This document shows, piece after piece, positions 1-5,551 of a DNA stretch of 11,459 nucleotides; within the stretch, counting starts at the first letter, position 1; each line of letters starts with the position of its first letter. This stretch comes from Baffinella frigidus. Lineage: Eukaryota > Cryptophyceae > Cryptomonadales > Baffinellaceae. The stretch is from NCBI GenBank assembly GCA_026770585.1, contig MU647432.1:96842-108300 (forward strand). Reading direction: 5' to 3'. A program made the translations under genes and the position numbers. The notes beneath the pieces are model-generated. The model was not told where the DNA came from. It saw only the letters and a list, made by a program, of their open reading frames with translations, and searched no databases.

Positions 1-60
1 CCTCGGCCCTGCCCTGCTTGGACAGCAGCGTCGCGTACACGCTCAGCGCCCCAGCGTTCC
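1..60 (-). CDS. TPR exon fragment, cut by window edge
   Basis: On the minus strand this reads NAGALSVYATLLSKQGRAE, the second half of a TPR-type helix pair. Bases 1-60 match 238-297 at 58 of 60 positions, so it is a recent duplicate of the exon at 227-342. Upstream homology stops abruptly at 60, where the other copy continues with the first TPR helix. This copy therefore either starts at a different acceptor (a TAG lies just upstream on the minus strand) or is truncated. The downstream end lies outside the window. TPR proteins are helical scaffolds for protein or RNA binding; the specific role is unknown. Confidence 0.5.
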
Positions 61-146
61 TCCACCCTACAACCCCCACACTCGACACCTTCAACCCTAC
101 GTCCTCATCCCTACTCCCTGCACCATATATATATATAATATAATAC

Positions 147-181
<35 letters not shown>

Positions 182-226
182 ATATTTGTATATATATATA
201 AATACATAATCACGCCCGGCACGCAC
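61..226. repeat. AT microsatellite within intron-like gap
   Basis: This gap lies between the two copies of the TPR exon. Bases 124 to about 209 are almost pure alternating AT with a few interruptions; the rest is C-rich sequence with no coding signal. The AT tract is self-complementary and could form cruciform structures. It most likely sits in an intron of a minus-strand gene or between duplicated copies. Confidence 0.8.
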
Positions 227-342
227 CTGGCGAGCCTCCTCGGCCCTGCCCTGCTTCGACAGCAGCGTCGCGTACAAGCTCAGCGCCCCAGCGTTCCGCG
301 GGTCTTCCGCCAGCGCGCGATCTAACAGCGCGAATGCTGCCC
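227..342 (-). CDS. TPR exon
   Basis: The minus-strand reading is AAFALLDRALAEDPRN followed by AGALSLYATLLSKQGRAEEARQ. This is a classic TPR pattern: a helix with ALL..AL..DP..A, then a second helix with A.LL...GR.EEA. The exon ends in CAG followed by a GTGCGTGCC donor, and is preceded by an AAACCCAG acceptor at the edge of a telomere-like array. It is 116 bp long: 2 bases finish a codon, then come 38 codons. The upstream intron would be largely a CCCTAAA-type array. Function cannot be assigned beyond a TPR or HAT-like helical repeat protein; it could be part of a pseudogene. Confidence 0.65.
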
Positions 343-344
343 CT

Positions 345-620
345 GGGTTTGAGGGTTGAGGGCTTAGGGGGTTTGAGGTTTGGGGTTTGGGGTTTGGGGT
401 TTAGGGTTTAGGGTTTAGGGTTTAGGGGTTACGGTTCAGGGTTCAGGGTTGATGGTTGAGGGTCCAGGGTCCAGGGTCCAGGGTTCAGGGTCCAGGGTTT
501 AGGGTTCAGGGTTCAGGGTTCAGGGTTTAGAGTTCAGGGTTCGGGGTTCAGGGTGCAGGGTTCAGGGTTTAGGATTCAGTGGTGGGGGATTTAGGGTTTA
601 GGGTTTAGGGTTTAGGGTTG
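345..620. repeat. Degenerate telomere-like array (GGGTTTA/GGGTTCA)
   Basis: About 275 bp of 7-bp units, mainly GGTTTAG, GGTTTGG, GGTTCAG and GGTCCAG variants. It lies between two minus-strand exon-like segments, so in transcript sense it reads CCCTAAA/CCCTGAA and would be intronic. Variant units occur in blocks, which fits local slippage or unequal exchange rather than fresh telomerase addition. It ends exactly where the next exon copy's donor (GTGCGT on the minus strand) begins. Confidence 0.9.
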
Positions 621-628
621 AAACGCAC

Positions 629-664
629 CCAGGGCGCCGCGCCGAGCCTCGACCCCTCCAGCTC
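629..664 (-). pseudogene. Truncated copy of the 72-bp TPR-like exon
   Basis: The minus strand has a GTTTAG acceptor, 36 bp matching the 3' half of the exon at 1069-1140, then a GTGCGT donor. Compared with the other copies it lacks one G in the run after GAGCTGG, which shifts the frame. The 5' half is missing and replaced by telomere-like units. It reads VEARRGAL in the frame used by its relatives. This is best seen as a decayed duplicate. Confidence 0.45.
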
Positions 665-666
665 CT

Positions 667-900
667 AAACCATAAACCCTAAACCCTAAACCCTTAGACC
701 CGAACATGAAACGTGCCAGCGATGGTGGACGGCCCCCCCTAAACCCCAACCGCGGTCCACACTAGCTGTCTATCTAAAGTCAAATGCAATCATGAGCTTC
801 AGAAACGCCTCATTATCTTGAAAAGTGGCCGATTCGCAGAACAAAGAATAGGAGGACGATTGGGTGCGAAATATCTTCACCTGAACAAACCAAAAATGCA
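667..900. other. Short array plus unassigned sequence with an inverted exon scrap
   Basis: A brief CCCTAAA run (667-691) is followed by 699-730, which matches the first part of the exon at 1069-1140 at about 28 of 32 positions but on the opposite strand. From 731 to 900 the sequence is more AT-rich, with no long reading frame and no repeat that I recognise. Confidence 0.5.
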
Positions 901-1062
901 ACCCTACACCCTAAAGCCTAAAGCCTAAAGCCTAAACCGTGACCCCTAACACCTAAACCCCTAACACCAATCCCCTAACCACTAGACCCTGAACCCTGAA
1001 CCCTGACCCCTAACTCCTAAACCCCAACCCCTAACCCCTAAAGCCTAAGGCCTAAACCCTCA
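901..1062. repeat. Degenerate CCCTAAA/CCCTGAA/CCTAAAG array
   Basis: A 7-mer telomere-like array, now in C-rich orientation on the plus strand, with blocks of CCTAAAG, CCTAACA and CCCTGAA variants. The preceding big array is G-rich on the same strand, so orientation flips between 620 and 667. Confidence 0.9.
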
Positions 1063-1068
1063 ACGCAC

Positions 1069-1140
1069 CTTGGGCGCCGCGCTGAGCCTCGACCCCCGCC
1101 AGCTCCACCATCGCTGCCACGTTTCCGGTTCGGGTACATC
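1069..1140 (-). CDS. TPR/HAT-like exon, copy 1 of a tandem set
   Basis: The minus strand has a GGTGTAG acceptor, 72 bp of open sequence, then AAG followed by a GTGCGTTGA donor. In the frame most like a helical repeat it reads RTGNVAAMVELAGVEAQRGA, which resembles a TPR or HAT repeat helix. The exon starts with two bases of a split codon and ends with one. An alternative frame is open through all 24 codons (DVPEPETWQRWW...), so the frame choice is inference from the look of the helix. The flanking introns are telomere-like arrays. Confidence 0.5.
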
Positions 1141-1257
1141 CTACACCCTACACCCTACACCCTACACCCTACACCCTACACCCTGAACCCTACACCCTAC
1201 ACCCTACACCCTACGCCCTATACCCTACACCCTCAACCCTCAACCCTCAACCCTGAA
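1141..1257. repeat. CCCTACA array, copy 1
   Basis: An array of 7-bp CCCTACA units with scattered CCCTGAA, CCCTACG and CCCTCAA variants. This unit differs from the TTTAGGG-type arrays around it. It forms the intron-like spacer of a tandemly duplicated exon-plus-array block. All three forward frames are open because 7-bp units give a 21-bp coding period, so the peptides it encodes (HPTPYTL...) are almost certainly not real protein. Confidence 0.9.
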
Positions 1258-1262
1258 TGAAC

Positions 1263-1334
1263 CTTGGGCGCCGCGCTGAGCCTCGACCCCCGCCAGCTCC
1301 ACCATCGCTGCCACGTTTCCGGTTCGGGTACATC
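1263..1334 (-). CDS. TPR/HAT-like exon, copy 2
   Basis: Identical over its 72 bp to the copy at 1069-1140, including the TGTAG acceptor. The donor is GTTCATTCA instead of GTGCGTTGA, so splicing may be weaker. Identity of the exon plus the similar downstream array indicates a recent tandem duplication of a unit of about 200 bp. Confidence 0.45.
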
Positions 1335-1464
1335 CTACACCCTACACCCTACACCCTACACCCTACACCCTACACCCTGAACCCTACACCCTACACCCTA
1401 CACCCTACGCCCTACACCCTACGCCCTATACCCTACACTCTCAACCCTCAACCCTCAACCCTGA
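1335..1464. repeat. CCCTACA array, copy 2
   Basis: Second copy of the CCCTACA array. It has the same internal order of variants as 1141-1257 but about two extra 7-bp units. It ends in the same CCCTCAACCCTGAATGAAC string before the next exon copy. Confidence 0.9.
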
Positions 1465-1470
1465 ATGAAC

Positions 1471-1528
1471 CTTGGGCGCCGCGCTGAGCCTCGACCCCCG
1501 CCAGCTCCACCATCGCTGCCACGTTTCC
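1471..1528 (-). pseudogene. TPR/HAT-like exon, copy 3, truncated
   Basis: The same exon again, matching 1069-1140 from its donor end through the CACGTTTCC string, then diverging. The 5' part and the acceptor are lost and replaced by a TTTAGGG-type array. This marks the edge of the tandem duplication. Confidence 0.5.
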
Positions 1529-1534
1529 TGTCAG

Positions 1535-1690
1535 GGGTTTAGGGTTTAGGGTTTAGGGTTGAGGGTTTGGGGTTTGGGGTTTGGGGTTTAGGGTTCAGGG
1601 TGTGGGGTTTAGGGTTTAGGGCTTAGCGTTTAGGGTTTAGGGTGAAGGGTTTAGGGTTTAGGGTTTAGGGTTTAGGTTTTGGGGTTTGGG
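1535..1690. repeat. Telomere-like array (TTTAGGG/TTTGGGG)
   Basis: About 155 bp of GGTTTAG and GGTTTGG units with occasional variants, G-rich on the plus strand. It directly abuts the 3' end of the minus-strand TPR segment at 1694-1783; the reading frame of that segment enters this array. Confidence 0.9.
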
Positions 1691-1693
1691 TTT

Positions 1694-1783
1694 TAAAGAG
1701 AGTTTGGTGCCTGGGTCTATCCGGAGGGCGCGGGAGAGAAGCTGCAGCGCGGGCGAAGGGTCATCCAGCGTGAGCGCCAGCAC
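1694..1783 (-). CDS. TPR exon, possibly terminal
   Basis: The minus-strand reading begins after an ATCTCAG acceptor: VLALTLDDPSPALQ then LLSRALRIDPGTKLSL. The pattern PALQLLSRALRIDPG is a strong TPR helix. No GT donor follows. The frame runs into the CCCTAAA-type array and meets TAA at 1658-1660, so either the protein ends with a short array-encoded tail or splicing uses a GC donor (CAG then GCACC). The upstream minisatellite at 1786-1893 would be intronic. Confidence 0.5.
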
Positions 1784-1785
1784 CT

Positions 1786-1893
1786 GAGATAGGGTGTCGG
1801 GTTCTGGGTGCTAGGTTTCCTGCTGTAGGGTGTCGGGTTCCTGGCGTAGGGTGTCGGGCACCTGGCGTAGGGTGTCGGGTTCTGGGTGCTGGG
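1786..1893. repeat. About 21-bp minisatellite
   Basis: Four to five imperfect units built on TAGGGTGTCGGGTTCTGG with CGTAGG or TGCTAG joints. It lies immediately upstream (in transcript sense) of the TPR segment's acceptor. The minus-strand peptides it gives (RHPTPG repeats) are an artefact of the 21-bp period. Confidence 0.8.
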
Positions 1894-2127
1894 TGTAGTC
1901 CCCGTGCGCGAGAGCGAGAGATGGGGGTGGGGGGACAAGCTCTGCCCACTGAGACAAAAGTCGAGCGTGGAACGTCTCGAAGCAAAAGTGGAACCTCCGT
2001 TAACTTAAGGTAACGGTGGAGAACGTTTTCGGCAACCTGCTGACGCGAAAGGTCGTGTTTTCGGCTGTAGGGGGGCGCAGACCTGGGCGAGATTGCAGAG
2101 GGAGGGGACGTCTGACGGGTCTGCCTC
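1894..2127. other. Unassigned spacer
   Basis: No recognisable gene. A small imperfect hairpin lies at 1997-2016 (CCGTTA...TAACGG). Confidence 0.5.
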
Positions 2128-2360
2128 CACCTGGACACACATGCGCATCCGCCAGCATCCGTCAGCATCCGTCAGCATTCAGGATTTGTACCAGAGGGTT
2201 TGTACTAGGAAGGAATAGATGGCTCGGTCGGAATTTGTACCACAGGGAAGGAATAGGTGGCTGTTAGTATACACCTGGAAACACATGTGCGTCCGTCAGC
2301 ACAGCGGGGTTGTACCAGAGCGTTTGTACCAGGAAGGAATAGGTGGCTCCGTCGGAAAAT
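2128..2360. repeat. Imperfect direct repeat (2128-2235 and 2272-2360)
   Basis: Two units share the order CACCTGG.AACACATG, GTCAGCA, TTGTACCAGAG.GTTTGTAC, AGGAAGGAATAG.TGGCTC.GTCGGAA. The first unit also carries three short CATCCGYCAG repeats. Further GATTTGTACC strings appear at about 2230, 3713 and 3880. I recognise no gene or named element; decayed transposon sequence is plausible. Confidence 0.6.
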
Positions 2361-2505
2361 TCCTCAATTCTAGGGAAGGTAACCTACCAAAGGAGCCCCA
2401 GTGCATCCATCCTGTACGCCCATCGTCCTTCTATCATTTGTGCTGCGAATTAAAAAAATCTAAAATTGAAACTTTCTGCTAGCCCTCCTTTTTTTTCAAG
2501 CATAC

Positions 2506-2542
2506 CGCGCGTTGGAGGTAGGCGCGCGCCCCCCGCGCGTCC
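2506..2542 (-). CDS. TPR mini-exon copy (12 codons)
   Basis: The minus strand reads an ACTGTAG acceptor, one base, then DARGARAYLQRA, then a GTATGC donor. The peptide is homologous to the last 12 residues of the exon at 3109-3249 (DARGARTHLERA), which is the first half of a TPR helix. Intact frame and splice-like borders suggest it could be an alternative or extra exon, but it could equally be a scrap left by tandem duplication. Confidence 0.45.
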
Positions 2543-2547
2543 CTACA

Positions 2548-2574
2548 GTGTCAACCCGAATTTCGGGTTGACAC
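2548..2574. repeat. Perfect 13-bp inverted repeat
   Basis: GTGTCAACCCGAA, one base, then its exact complement. It lies just upstream (minus sense) of the mini-exon's acceptor, and could be the terminal hairpin of a tiny element or a structured spot in an intron. Confidence 0.8.
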
Positions 2575-2739
2575 CGGAGCCATTTGATTTCCGTAGTTTC
2601 TCAGCTCCGGGCGTGGGTAGCACCCGGAAGGAGTCCCCGGGCCTACTGTACGCCCCATGGTCCTCCTATCATTTTCGCTGTGATGTTTTGATCCTATTTT
2701 TTAAAAAACCCTTCTAGCCCTTGTGAGTAGCAAGGTTAC

Positions 2740-2775
2740 CGCGCGTGCGAGGTGTGCGCGCGCACCACACGCGTC
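2740..2775 (-). CDS. TPR mini-exon copy 2
   Basis: The minus strand reads DACGARAHLARA and then a GTAACC donor, another copy of the 12-residue TPR piece. The acceptor side (GCTGAAGAG) is less clear than in the copy at 2506-2542. The R-to-C change at the third residue and the diverged acceptor suggest decay. Confidence 0.35.
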
Positions 2776-2891
2776 TCTTCAGCCTGCTAGCTCGGTCTCA
2801 GTCTTGCAGTCTTGCAGACCCCACGCCAGATTCCTCTTTGGGGTTCGGCTCTTTCCGAGCGCATTTTTGGGCGCCGAGCTATCCCAAAAGT

Positions 2892-2910
2892 GAATAATGT
2901 CCCGTTATTC
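2892..2910. repeat. Small hairpin GAATAA/TTATTC
   Basis: Six-base arms with a 7-base loop, just upstream of the 41-bp dispersed repeat at 2922-2962. Too short to assign a function. Confidence 0.35.
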
Positions 2911-2921
2911 CTTCCGGGGAA

Positions 2922-2962
2922 TCGACTTTTGGCGACCCCTTCCAAGACTCTGGTGTGGGAGC
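2922..2962 (+). repeat. 41-bp dispersed repeat, copy 1
   Basis: Bases from TCGACTTTTGG through GTGGGAGC match 6819-6859 with only about four differences, in the same orientation and without gaps. One copy lies among TPR fragments and the other among RING fragments, so it predates or is independent of both. Unknown element. Confidence 0.7.
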
Positions 2963-2973
2963 TGGAAGCATAC

Positions 2974-2989
2974 CGCGCATTGGAGGTTA
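2974..2989 (-). pseudogene. TPR mini-exon remnant, cut by an inserted element
   Basis: Only the last codons and a GTATGC donor of the DARGAR...RA mini-exon remain. The rest is replaced by the 64-bp palindromic element starting at 2990, which appears to have interrupted or replaced it. Confidence 0.4.
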
Positions 2990-3053
2990 GGATATCCGTA
3001 GGACCAGCCTACATCCCTACGGATGTCCTACCGTAGGGTCCTACGGACTATCC
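2990..3053. mobile_element. 64-bp palindromic miniature element
   Basis: Terminal arms GGATATCCGTAGGACC and GGTCCTACGGACTATCC pair with one or two mismatches, and the interior ACATCC...GGATGT also pairs. The interior CCTACGG/CCGTAGGGTCCTA motif is shared with the larger TA-flanked elements further right. No target duplication is clear. Confidence 0.6.
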
Positions 3054-3108
3054 ATTTCTGTGCTATTCACGAAATCCCTTCGTAGCCCGTTGTGTGGTGT
3101 GTGGGTAC

Positions 3109-3249
3109 CGCGCGTTCGAGGTGTGTGCGCGCGCCCCGCGCATCCCGTCGGTGGTCCCACAGAAGGTTGCCCAGATTGTAAAGCGACTGCACGTGCGCCG
3201 GGTCCGCGTCCAGGCTCTCCCGTAGGAGCTTTTCCGCTTCCCGCACGTC
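3109..3249 (-). CDS. TPR exon, 47 codons, best-preserved
   Basis: The minus strand has acceptor CTGAAACAG, exactly 47 codons, then donor GTACCC. It reads DVREAEKLLRESLDADPAHV, then QSLYNLGNLLWDHRRDARGA, then RTHLERA. The family pattern is clear: A..LL..SLDADP.H..SLYNLG.LL, then A...LERA at the expected 34-residue spacing. TPR units form antiparallel helix pairs that bind protein partners or, in organelle factors, RNA. Codons are GC-rich with G/C third positions, unlike the surrounding AT-rich elements. It is likely an internal exon of a minus-strand gene; the partner exons in this window are duplicated and partly broken, so the full protein cannot be assembled. Confidence 0.75.
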
Positions 3250-3261
3250 CTGTTTCAGGGG

Positions 3262-3300
3262 TTTAGGGGTTTACAATCCAAACTTAAAACCCAAACCCTG
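3262..3300. repeat. Telomere-like run at TPR exon acceptor
   Basis: A short GGGGTTTA / ACCCAAACCC stretch next to the acceptor of the 47-codon exon, as seen at other exon borders in the window. Confidence 0.6.
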
Positions 3301-3354
3301 GTAATCCAAACCCAACCCCCGAAACCCTAGTTTAGGGGGTTGGGTTTGGATTAC
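3301..3354. repeat. Hairpin with perfect 20-bp arms
   Basis: Arms 3301-3320 and 3335-3354 (starting GTAATCCAAACCC) are exact reverse complements around a 14-base loop. The arms are made of AACCC-type units, so it probably arose as an inverted duplication within a telomere-like run. Confidence 0.85.
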
Positions 3355-3942
3355 TCCGCCGAACGCACGTCCTGGTTTAGGGAAGGAATCGTGTCCGGTT
3401 AGTACCAGCGGCAGATTTTACATTGTTTTAAAGGGATGTGTTTTCCCCCCCCAGTTAATTTTCCGAGGCAGGTTCTAACAGTTTTTTGAGGAAGATTATA
3501 GTGTGGGTCGGGACCAACTCGCTCTGCCTCAGTCGAGTGGTACCATTTGCAATCGAAAATCCCGAGCTGGTGCCAAACAGTTCCAGCGCCCAGGGCAAAT
3601 CCGAGACAGAGCGTATCAGGCGACGCGATTTCTTCGCGTTCCTGAATAGATTTAATTTCAGATTTGGCTCGGTGTTTGAGCCATTTCGTACCTCTGGGGC
3701 TTTGAAATAGCTGGATTTGTACCATAAATTTTTGAGATGGACAGTTCCCGAAATTGAATCTATTCAGGTCCGGGATGAAATTGATCCGACGTGGGGAGCT
3801 GCTTCACCCTTCTAGCTGTCTCAGTCTATTTCGGCTCACCAATTTGTTGAGTCCGGGCTCTTCTCTGCTCCAAAGTTGACGGATTTGTACCGCACACCCA
3901 GCTTCGTAACGTGAGAATAGCCGGCCAACCCGAGTGAGGCTA
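3355..3942. other. AT-richer unassigned region with inverted repeats
   Basis: About 590 bp without a convincing gene. 3641-3659 and 3750-3768 are inverted copies (18 of 19 bases). 3399-3411 (TTAGTACCAGCGG) occurs again in reverse at 9397-9409. GATTTGTACC strings occur at about 3713 and 3880. The base composition and inverted repeats suggest decayed transposon sequence. Open frames on both strands show no family motif. Confidence 0.5.
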
Positions 3943-4066
3943 GCCACAACCACCAGAAGAGAACCAAATCGAACAACGGCAAAAGTTGATTTCCCCTGCC
4001 GTCTAAACTCTCAGGGATTAGTCTGCAGGGGAAATCAAGTTTTGCTTTGGTTCACTTCTGGTGGCT
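3943..4066. mobile_element. Foldback miniature element, about 124 bp
   Basis: The arms pair over most of their length: GCCAC.ACCACCAGAAG with CTTCTGGTGGC at the ends, and AAAA.TTGATTTCCCCTGC (3981-3999) with GCAGGGGAAATCAA.TTTT (4025-4043) inside. It directly abuts the 138-bp foldback element at 4068. No coding capacity. Confidence 0.65.
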
Positions 4067-4067
4067 G

Positions 4068-4205
4068 CCACCAACCCTCACAGTCTGGGCAAATCGAAAA
4101 AAATGGCTCCAAAAATCCCCTCGAAGGCCGTCGGATTCCGACGGCCTCCAAGGGGATTTGGTGTTTTTGACTTTTTCGATTTGCCCAAGTTGTGAGGGTT
4201 GGTGG
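4068..4205. mobile_element. 138-bp foldback element, copy 1
   Basis: Terminal 15-bp inverted repeats CCACCAACCCTCACA / TGTGAGGGTTGGTGG are perfect. Pairing then continues imperfectly through GGGCAAATCG, AAATCCCCT and GGCCGTCGGA to the centre. The whole element can fold into one long hairpin. A second copy of exactly the same length lies at 4426-4563. It is a non-autonomous element; the superfamily is unknown because no clear target duplication is visible. Confidence 0.85.
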
Positions 4206-4286
4206 TGGTGGTGGAGGGAGACCTTTCTGACGTCGAGAGTCAGCGCCGCGAAGTTGCAGAGCACCGCCGCGTTCCGCCTGCTTGAT

Positions 4287-4367
4287 TCAATGCATTTAGT
4301 TGCTCTTTTGTGCTGGATGCAGTTGCTCTTTGTGCTGAATCAATGCACTTAGTTGCTCTTTGTGCCG
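4287..4367 (+). repeat. Three-copy short tandem repeat
   Basis: Units built on TCAATGCATTTAGTTGCTCTTTTGTGCTG occur about three times (the middle one lacks the first part). It lies between the two foldback copies. No function evident. Confidence 0.7.
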
Positions 4368-4425
4368 GAGCGTTTGTACAGAGGCCTTCTCCGATTTTTT
4401 TTAATGCGAAGCGCAGATTAACCGA

Positions 4426-4563
4426 CCACCAACCCTCACAGTCTGGGCAAATCGGGAAAAATGGCTCCCAAAATCCCCTTGAAGGCCGTCGGATTCCGAC
4501 GGCCTCCAAGGGGATTTGGTGTTTTTGACTTTTTCGATTTGCCTAAGTTGTGAGGGTTGGTGG
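4426..4563. mobile_element. 138-bp foldback element, copy 2
   Basis: Same orientation, same length and same 15-bp terminal repeats as copy 1, with only a handful of base differences (for example CGGG for CGAA after AAAT, and GCCTAAG for GCCCAAG). Flanking sequences differ from copy 1 apart from the element itself, which supports mobility rather than segmental duplication. Confidence 0.85.
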
Positions 4564-4812
4564 GAGGCAGAGCTAATTTAGCAGTCCTCAGCACAGGGTT
4601 CTCCCACGGTCCTTCGAACCCCAAGCTCTTCACTCCAAAAAAACCCCTCGATCGTCCAAACGAGAACGACAGCTCTCCGAAGTGAGGTGTTTTGATCGTG
4701 TGCATTTCCCCCTTGTGCGCCGGAAAAGGGGGGGTCATCCGGCGACACCACCGGGTACAAAGTCGGGGCTTGCCAAACGATGAAAATACTTCACTTGGAG
4801 GTCTGGGGAGAC
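4564..4812. other. Unassigned spacer
   Basis: No recognisable domain in any frame. It leads up to the donor of the TPR-like exon at 4813. Confidence 0.4.
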
Positions 4813-4919
4813 CTGTCGGCGCTCAGTGCCTGCTTGTACAGCCGCTCCGCGTCGGCCCAGTCCCCCCTCACATGTGCCCCGACCGCCGCCGCCGCGATAG
4901 GGTCGCCGTGCTGCTGCAT
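4813..4919 (-). CDS. TPR/HAT-like exon
   Basis: On the minus strand a GGGGGAGAG acceptor is followed by MQQHGDPIAAAAVGAHVRGD then WADAERLYKQALSAD and AG, with a GTCTCCCCA donor. The pattern AHVRGDWADAERLYKQALSAD is typical of TPR repeats (G.W..AE.LY..AL..D). Length is 35 codons plus two bases. It is in the same orientation as the other TPR exons and could belong to the same gene, being upstream of 3249 in transcript sense. The phases do not match directly (this one leaves two bases, 3249 starts in phase 0), so another exon would be needed in between. Confidence 0.6.
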
Positions 4920-5034
4920 CTCTCTCCCCCCTGCTTCTGCCCCGGCGTCTGGAACAGAGCGGAACGATGGGGTCAGATCGACCCGGCAGTGAAACTCCGC
5001 GTCCTGCTAAACAAAAGCGCTGTGAGGGTGGATT

Positions 5035-5247
5035 TCTAGCGCAGCGCTGCATGCATCGCTGAGTGTCCACGAGGCCGGCCGGTGCTTCGGGTGTGGCTGG
5101 AACAAGGAAGGATGGGTCTTCTCTGAAATTTCTCAAGGGGATCGATCAATGATTTGATTTTCTTCAAGGAGATTGGGGCGCTGAGAGGGCGGGGCTCTAG
5201 CGCAGCGCTGCACGCGTCAATGAGTGTGCATGGGGCCTAACCGGTGC
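5035..5247. repeat. Direct repeat of about 51 bp (5035-5085 and 5196-5247)
   Basis: The two units share TCTAGCGCAGCGCTGCA.GC.TC..TGAGTGT.CA.G.GGCC...CCGGTGC. The core AGCGCAGCGCT is itself palindromic. No protein family is recognisable on either strand. Confidence 0.65.
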
Positions 5248-5281
5248 GGAACCGCTCGGGCCTTCAATTTAAATTCGTTGG

Positions 5282-5305
5282 TGGAGCCATTTTAAAATGG
5301 CTCCA
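5282..5305. repeat. Perfect 24-bp palindrome
   Basis: TGGAGCCATTTT followed by its exact complement. The ATGGCTCC string also occurs inside the 138-bp foldback elements. A further hairpin (CTGGTC...GACCAG) follows at about 5318-5337, so this is probably a small element remnant. Confidence 0.75.
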
Positions 5306-5551
5306 AGGGAGGTCAAACTGGTCAAAAAATCGACCAGATTTGGCCAGTTTCACCGTTTTTTTTCGAGAGGCTGATGACGACCCGGTTCCGAAAAATCTGA
5401 TTAATCAGGATTTTTGTACTGAGAGGCAGGTAGCCCACAAGATTCCCCCCGGCAAATTGTTGGTTCCCCAATTCTTAACAGGAAGCGTGCACCCTTGGGC
5501 TCGGGGTGGTGCGGGAGTCTCGGTAGAGCGTAGCGATGATTGGGAGCCAGC
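5306..5551. other. Upstream region of the coiled-coil gene
   Basis: No other gene is supported here. It is the likely location of the promoter and 5' leader, but I see no convincing TATA box or other core element. Sequence shifts from AT-rich to GC-rich at about 5490. Confidence 0.4.

Larger units (their letters stand above)
2395..2790. repeat. Degenerate tandem duplication of about 235 bp
   Basis: Two units share GGAG.CCC, CTGTACGCCCAT.GTCCT, CTATCATTT, a poly-A run, CT.CTAGCCCT and then the CGCGCG mini-exon. Unit one is about 2395-2547 and unit two about 2625-2790. The duplicated unit includes the 12-codon TPR piece described separately. A related third end is at about 3070-3140. Confidence 0.55.

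Noticed and set aside
1257-1487. Plus-strand open frame encoding HPTPYTL repeats
   Set aside because: It is produced by the 7-bp CCCTACA array and the antisense of an exon; arrays with a 21-bp coding period stay open in every frame.
4692-5136. Longer frames across the TPR-like exon at 4813-4919
   Set aside because: They are in other frames and give low-complexity G/R/A stretches; only the 35-codon frame shows the TPR pattern.
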